DNA of 64,000 nucleotides, from the NCBI GenBank assembly GCA_964514285.1, contig CAZEQC010000012.1:1-64000 (forward strand), in the 5' to 3' direction. A program made the position numbers and the translations under genes. Within the stretch, counting starts at the first letter, position 1, and each line of letters starts with the position of its first letter. This DNA comes from SKLM01 sp964514285 (GTDB lineage: Bacteria; Chloroflexota; Anaerolineae; B4-G1). This document shows positions 59,998 to 64,000 of the stretch, piece by piece. The notes under the pieces are model-generated. The model saw only the letters and a list, made by a program, of their open reading frames with translations. It did no database searches and was not told where the DNA came from.

Positions 59998-61377
59998 ATG
60001 AAAGCTGCACATATCTGGTCTGCTGCCCTTGGCGAGCTCCAACTTCAGATGACGCAAGCCACCTTCGAGACGTGGTTGCGCGACTCGAAACTGGTGACGT
60101 ATGAAGATGGGACCTTCGTCGTTGCCGTCAAGAATGGTTACGCAAAAGACTGGCTTGAGAACCGTCTCTTGGCCACCATCAAACGCACCCTGGCTCGACT
60201 GGCTGATCGCACCGTCGATGTCAGGTTTGTGGTGGGGACCGAGGAGCCTGGAGACGCGGAGGATGACATCCCCCTGCTCAAGGCTTCCAGCCCATCCCAA
60301 CAGCCGACATCAAAGCCGAAGTCATCCACCCCTGCACCGGCGCGAAGCTCGGCGGGCAGGAACCTCAATCCGCGCTACACGTTCGATAGCTTCGTCGTAG
60401 GCCCCGGAAACCGCTTGGCGCATGCCGCCTCAATGGCTGTGATCGAGAGCCCCGCAGGGGCCTACAACCCGCTCTTCATCTACGGGGGCGTTGGCCTGGG
60501 TAAGACCCACCTTCTCCACGCCATCGGCCACGCCTGCCAGGACCAAGGCATAGATACCCTCTACGTGTCTTCGGAGACCTTCACCAACGACCTCATTGAG
60601 GCCATCCGCTCTCATACGACAGACGTCTTCCGCGAGAAGTACCGCACCGCCGACGTCCTGTTGGTTGATGATATCCAGTTTATCGCGGGCAAGGAGAGAA
60701 CGCAAGAGGAGTTCTTCCATACCTTCAACGCACTCCACGGAGCGGATAAGCAGATCGTCCTCTCCTCGGATCGACCGCCCAAGGCACTCAGCACCCTGGA
60801 GAAACGACTCTGCTCTCGCTTCGAGTGGGGTCTCATCGCCGACGTCCAGGCCCCAGACCTAGAAACTCGTATCGCCATTCTGCGCACCAAGGCGGCTTTC
60901 ACCGAGGTCGAGATTCCGGATAAGATCCTGTCCACCATCGCCGCCCAGATCCAGAGCAACATCCGCGAGCTGGAGGGGGCGCTCAACCAGGTGGTGGCTG
61001 TGGCGAGATTGACTGATGAACCTCTCACCATAGAGGTCGCTGAGATTGCTTTGGGCAACCTCCTTCCTCAGCGACGCGAGTTGGCTCCGAACGACATCAT
61101 AGGACACGTGGCGCGCTATTTCGGCCTTGATGTGGAACAGGTGAAGGGTCGCAGTCGAAAACGAGACATCGCACGACCACGACAGATCGCGATGTATCTG
61201 ATTCGGGAGGAGACGGACGCGTCCCTACCTCAAATTGGAGACCTCCTCGACGGTCGCGATCACTCCACGATCCTTTACGGCTGTGAGCGCGTGACGGAGT
61301 TGCTGGAGGAGAACCTCGACTTCCGACGCAAGGTCACCACATTGCGTCAACAGATGCACGATCGGGTGCCCACATAG
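59998..61377 (+). CDS. dnaA: Chromosomal replication initiator DnaA
   Basis: Binds DnaA boxes and opens the origin. From ATG 59998 it has 459 residues. Domain I begins IWSAALGELQLQM and is followed by a Pro/Ser linker (about 90-120). The AAA+ domain has Walker A GGVGLGKTH (about 163-171) and Walker B LLVDDIQFIAGKE. Domain IV carries the box-binding helix with DHSTILYG near residue 420. The earlier TTG 59932 adds 22 non-conserved residues and is less likely. No SD is obvious. dnaN and other usual neighbours are absent. Confidence 0.95.
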   Translation: MKAAHIWSAALGELQLQMTQATFETWLRDSKLVTYEDGTFVVAVKNGYAKDWLENRLLATIKRTLARLADRTVDVRFVVGTEEPGDAEDDIPLLKASSPSQQPTSKPKSSTPAPARSSAGRNLNPRYTFDSFVVGPGNRLAHAASMAVIESPAGAYNPLFIYGGVGLGKTHLLHAIGHACQDQGIDTLYVSSETFTNDLIEAIRSHTTDVFREKYRTADVLLVDDIQFIAGKERTQEEFFHTFNALHGADKQIVLSSDRPPKALSTLEKRLCSRFEWGLIADVQAPDLETRIAILRTKAAFTEVEIPDKILSTIAAQIQSNIRELEGALNQVVAVARLTDEPLTIEVAEIALGNLLPQRRELAPNDIIGHVARYFGLDVEQVKGRSRKRDIARPRQIAMYLIREETDASLPQIGDLLDGRDHSTILYGCERVTELLEENLDFRRKVTTLRQQMHDRVPT

Positions 61378-61471
61378 CTCCCCAGGCGCTGTCCTAGGAC
61401 GAGGCCAGTCACAGATCTGCGCGGCCTCTGTCCGGGGACAGAAGCCACCTTCCCCCTCCATCTCCAAACCT

Positions 61472-61494
61472 CCCCGACCTCATCAAGGTCGGGG
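61472..61494 (+). terminator. Intrinsic-type terminator after dnaA
   Basis: CCCCGACCT (61472-61480) pairs perfectly with AGGTCGGGG (61486-61494) around a five-base loop. A moderately T-rich tail (GTCTTGCTT) follows. It separates dnaA from the GntR-SBP gene. Confidence 0.7.
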
Positions 61495-61552
61495 GTCTTG
61501 CTTCCCATCCTATGCCTAAAATGCAATACAATGATTCATTATAGGAATGCGC

Positions 61553-61581
61553 TTGACACTTGTGCCATCATTTGGTATAAT
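61553..61581 (+). promoter_or_regulatory. Perfect consensus sigma-70 promoter of the GntR-SBP gene
   Basis: TTGACA (61553-61558), a 17-base spacer and TATAAT (61576-61581) all match consensus. So strong a promoter for a regulator suggests that it is normally held repressed, fitting the overlapping dyads. Start is expected near 61588, within the inner palindrome. Confidence 0.9.
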
Positions 61582-61595
61582 GTAATAACATTATA
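61576..61595 (+). promoter_or_regulatory. Palindromic operator overlapping the -10 (probable GntR site)
   Basis: TATAATGT-AATA-ACATTATA is a perfect 8-bp dyad with a four-base centre. The inner GT...AC half-sites match the style of GntR-family operators. It covers the -10 and start site, where bound regulator would block polymerase. Autoregulation by the downstream fusion protein is inferred. Confidence 0.7.
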
Positions 61596-61630
61596 AACAA
61601 GCGCATCCATCATTGCGTTACCGGAGCCTC

Positions 61631-63166
61631 ATGATGACAGCTATCGATCGTGCATCGCCCATCCCGATCTACCACCAACTGAAAGGTCTCATCAAAGCCC
61701 AGATTAAGGAAGGATCATTGCGCCCTGGAGACAGAGTTCCCACCGAGCGCGAGCTCTGTCAAACCCACAGCATCAGCCGATCACCGGTTCGACAAGCGCT
61801 CAACGAGCTGGCTCACGAAGGCCTGCTGGTTCGTAGGCCGGGCCTGGGGACCTTCGTCACCAACCACGTCGAAGAAGACGTGTCAGCTGAGACCTCCATT
61901 CGGATGGTATGCTCAGATCCACGTTGGTCCGCCGTGCTCGGCCATGTCTCTAAGGCTTGGAATGCGGAACACCGCACGCACACGATCGCTTTCGACATCG
62001 AGGTCGTTCCCCACGCCAAGCTCTATAATCATCTCAGTGCAGCGGTGGGCAGTGGCACCGCCCCCGATCTGGCTATGGTCGACAGCGTTTGGGTCGCCGG
62101 GCTGGCGGACGCAGGTTTTCTCTACGCCCTTGAGGACCTAGGGCCCCCGTGGACCCGCCCGGACTTCGCCGAGGATCGCTATCCGGCCTTCATCGAGGCC
62201 AATTCCCTAGAAGGGCATCTCTATGGCGTGCCGGTCAAGGCGGACGCCTCGGTCTTGTGGTACCGTCAGGATTGGTTCGCTGAGGAAGAACTGGAGCCGC
62301 CGGCCGATTGGGATGATCTACGCCGGGTCTCAGCTCACTTCCTCCAGCCCTCCATCCAGGGACGGTACGGCTTGACATATCCCCTCGCCTTCCCTGGTGG
62401 CACCGCTGGGGGAGAGGCGACGGTGTACACCCTGATGCCCTTCATCTGGTCAGCCGGCGGGGAGATCTTCGATGCCTCAATGACCCACGTCACCCTCAAT
62501 AGCCCCCACACGCGCGCTGCGCTCACGTACTTGCGTGACTTAGTCCATCGCCATCAGGTCAGCTCGCCGGACGTCATCGGCTACGAACACGCTACCAGCG
62601 CCAAGCTGTTCGCCGAAGGAAAGGTGGCAATGGCTCTCGGGGGCAGCTACGAAGCGGAGACCATACAGTCCGTCAGTTGTTGGGATGATGAGGCATTTCA
62701 CCAGCGAGTCGGAGCGGTCGCGCCGCCAGCCGCGCTGGAAGGCGAACCTGTATCCACCATCGGCGGCACCAGCTACATCATCCTGCGACAGTGCCAGCGT
62801 CCTAGACTGGTGGCCGACATCCTTAAGGTTGCGACCGAGCCATATGTCATCGGAGACCATTATCGCTCCATGTGGCTTAACCTGCCCAGCCCATCTTTCA
62901 ACGTTGCGCTTGGCTATCATGCAGACTCCCTTTCGGCGCGGATACCCGAGATGATCGCCCTGGGTCAGCCCCGCCCGTCGATCCCGGACTATGTCAAGGT
63001 CTCTCATCAACTCCAAGCGATGTTCGAGGCGACGCTATCCGGCGACGAACCGATCAACACCATCGTTCAACGCACGGCGAAGTTCATCAGCGTGGTTATG
63101 GAATTACCATCTCCTGCTACTCAGCCTCAGGGGACGCCCTCTGAGGAGATGGGCACCATCCGATAG
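61631..63166 (+). CDS. GntR winged-helix domain fused to a family-1 solute-binding domain (cytosolic)
   Basis: A protein of 511 residues in two parts. Residues about 8-78 form a GntR winged helix: PIPIYHQLKGLIKAQI, then GDRVPTERELC and SRSPVRQALNELAHEGLLVRR (shown in pieces), ending GLGTFV. Residues about 85-500 form a sugar-type ABC binding fold: GSGTAPDLAMVDS, GVPVKADASVLWYRQDWF and FAEGKVAMALGGSYEAE. There is no signal peptide between or before them, so the binding domain must act in the cytosol as ligand sensor. GntR effectors are normally FadR, UTRA or similar domains; a type II binding protein is unusual. GGAG precedes ATGs at 61631 and 61634. A secreted binding protein follows. Confidence 0.88.
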   Translation: MMTAIDRASPIPIYHQLKGLIKAQIKEGSLRPGDRVPTERELCQTHSISRSPVRQALNELAHEGLLVRRPGLGTFVTNHVEEDVSAETSIRMVCSDPRWSAVLGHVSKAWNAEHRTHTIAFDIEVVPHAKLYNHLSAAVGSGTAPDLAMVDSVWVAGLADAGFLYALEDLGPPWTRPDFAEDRYPAFIEANSLEGHLYGVPVKADASVLWYRQDWFAEEELEPPADWDDLRRVSAHFLQPSIQGRYGLTYPLAFPGGTAGGEATVYTLMPFIWSAGGEIFDASMTHVTLNSPHTRAALTYLRDLVHRHQVSSPDVIGYEHATSAKLFAEGKVAMALGGSYEAETIQSVSCWDDEAFHQRVGAVAPPAALEGEPVSTIGGTSYIILRQCQRPRLVADILKVATEPYVIGDHYRSMWLNLPSPSFNVALGYHADSLSARIPEMIALGQPRPSIPDYVKVSHQLQAMFEATLSGDEPINTIVQRTAKFISVVMELPSPATQPQGTPSEEMGTIR

Positions 63167-63275
63167 ACCGGGCCCGGATTCGCGCCAAGGACTAGCAAGA
63201 CCCGGGATAGGGTGTAAGGAAAGCCAATTGCATACAAGAGCATGCTTCGCGACACAACTCGGTAGGGGGAAGCCG

Positions 63276-64000
63276 GTGAGAAGACGTGCAATAGCTCTAG
63301 GCGTCGTTCTGAGCCTGCTGGGTCTCGTACTATCAGCCTGTGGGCAGACGCGACAGACCCCTGTCGAGGTCACCCGGGTCGTCATCGAGACGCGGGTGGT
63401 TCCCCAGGAGGTAACCAGGGAGGTCACGAAAGAGGCGGATGAAGCGCTCGATCCGGTCCAGATTGACCTCTGGACCAACCAGAGTGAGACCGACGGCAGC
63501 CTACAGTTCATCCGGTTGTTAGCTGACGACTATTCAGTCCTTAACTCGCGGGTGAGCATCCGGGTCGCTCACAAAGACTCAGACTGGTTCAGCGAAGATC
63601 TTCCAAGCGTTGATCTGGCTGATGATGAGTTCGACCTGCTCTGGACGAATGATGCCTCCGTGCGGTCCCTGATGAATGCCAACCTCATCCTGCCAGTAGA
63701 CGATATCGTTGAGCTGGACAAGTATGTCCACCCCACCTTGGCAAGCGTCGAGATGAAAGGCCAGACCTGGGGAATCCCGCTGAGCAGCGGCAACCATCTT
63801 CTGCTGATGTACAACAAAGACCTGATCGAGGATGCGCCGCAGAACACCACCGAGTTGATTGAGATCGGCCAGGCCGTCACGAGCGGGGGACAGCATGGAT
63901 TGGTCTATGACCAGACAAACCCCCTCTGGCTCGTCCCCTGGTTGGGCGGCTTCACCGGCAGCGTCTTCGCCGAAGACGGTAAGTCCCCCACCCTGAATAC
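63276..64000 (+). CDS. Sugar-type solute-binding lipoprotein (3' truncated by window edge)
   Basis: An open frame of at least 241 residues runs off the right edge. GTG 63276 has GGGGGA five bases upstream. The signal peptide has an Arg-rich start, a hydrophobic core and LSAC lipobox (Cys at about 22). A Thr/Val/Glu-rich linker with repeated V-T-R-E-V pieces follows, then a family-1 binding core: DLLWTNDASVRSLM, WGIPLSSGNHLLLMYNKDL and LVPWLGGF. It lies 109 bases after the GntR-SBP fusion, on the same strand, and is probably part of the transporter operon that the fusion controls. Permease genes would be expected beyond the window. Confidence 0.85.
   Translation, partial: MRRRAIALGVVLSLLGLVLSACGQTRQTPVEVTRVVIETRVVPQEVTREVTKEADEALDPVQIDLWTNQSETDGSLQFIRLLADDYSVLNSRVSIRVAHKDSDWFSEDLPSVDLADDEFDLLWTNDASVRSLMNANLILPVDDIVELDKYVHPTLASVEMKGQTWGIPLSSGNHLLLMYNKDLIEDAPQNTTELIEIGQAVTSGGQHGLVYDQTNPLWLVPWLGGFTGSVFAEDGKSPTLN

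Larger units (their letters stand above)
61547..61606 (+). promoter_or_regulatory. Outer 9-bp inverted repeat enclosing the GntR-SBP promoter
   Basis: ATGCGCTTG (61547-61555) and CAAGCGCAT (61598-61606) are exact complements 42 bases apart. The left arm overlaps the -35 hexamer, and the right arm is near the transcription start. With the inner dyad it makes a nested, operator-like architecture. Confidence 0.6.

Noticed and set aside
1..64000. CRISPR arrays, insertion sequences, prophage or tRNA genes
   Set aside because: No regularly spaced direct repeats, transposase motifs, phage structural genes or tRNA cloverleaf with CCA-type acceptor were seen by eye; a tool search could still find a divergent tRNA.

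Overview
The window reads as draft chromosomal sequence from a Chloroflexota bacterium (Anaerolineae-like), probably a metagenome-assembled genome. The taxonomic inference rests on an FMN-riboswitch-controlled RibXY-type riboflavin transporter (a type described from Chloroflexus), several lipoprotein solute-binding proteins with Thr/Pro-rich linkers, abundant PAS/GAF sensor kinases, no outer-membrane genes in view, and a GC-rich housekeeping gene set. It is inference, not proof. A 100-N scaffold gap lies at 45331-45430.

Layout. 1-4.6 kb: a partial gene, then an uncharacterised protein followed by the two halves of the saccharopine lysine-degradation enzyme (lysine-ketoglutarate reductase and saccharopine dehydrogenase). 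4.6-10.1 kb (minus): yvcK-gap-pgk-tpiA-M50 peptidase, a glycolytic cluster. 10.3-13.7 kb (minus): an APC permease relic, then a riboflavin ABC transporter behind a consensus promoter, an FMN riboswitch and an intrinsic terminator. 13.8-16.0 kb (minus): threonine dehydrogenase and 2-amino-3-ketobutyrate CoA ligase, divergent from a GH36 alpha-galactosidase. 18.5-23.4 kb: PP2C phosphatase, endonuclease III, YraN, MiaA, GNAT. 23.6-25.6 kb: a membrane protein with GAF-like and HTH regions. 25.7-37.3 kb: S1-domain protein, FtsK, TopA, DNA polymerase IV, nicotinate phosphoribosyltransferase, RecD2, a small alarmone-hydrolase-like HD protein. 37.4-42.4 kb (minus): dnaK-grpE-dnaJ-htrA.

42.8-50.5 kb holds three sensor kinases and an orphan sugar-type binding lipoprotein, with no transporter permease and no DNA-binding output domain. 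50.5-59.5 kb: glycosyltransferase, cold-shock protein, a 3-ketosphinganine-reductase-like SDR, a fused ChlI-ChlD chelatase-type AAA/VWA protein, an FmdB zinc ribbon, a serine-palmitoyltransferase-like enzyme and TldD. 60.0-61.4 kb: dnaA. At the right edge is a transcription factor made of a GntR winged helix fused to a complete family-1 solute-binding domain. It has a consensus promoter carrying nested dyads and sits upstream of a secreted solute-binding lipoprotein that runs off the window.

The least ordinary items are the GntR-SBP fusion with its operator-like promoter, the binding-protein/kinase cluster without an output regulator, the possible sphingoid-base enzyme pair, the membrane-tethered HTH protein, and several RNA-level structures (FMN switch, a plus-strand-specific GU-rich hairpin before recD2, an unassigned multi-hairpin leader at 23.4 kb). 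All functional calls come from reading motifs by eye; no database search was run.
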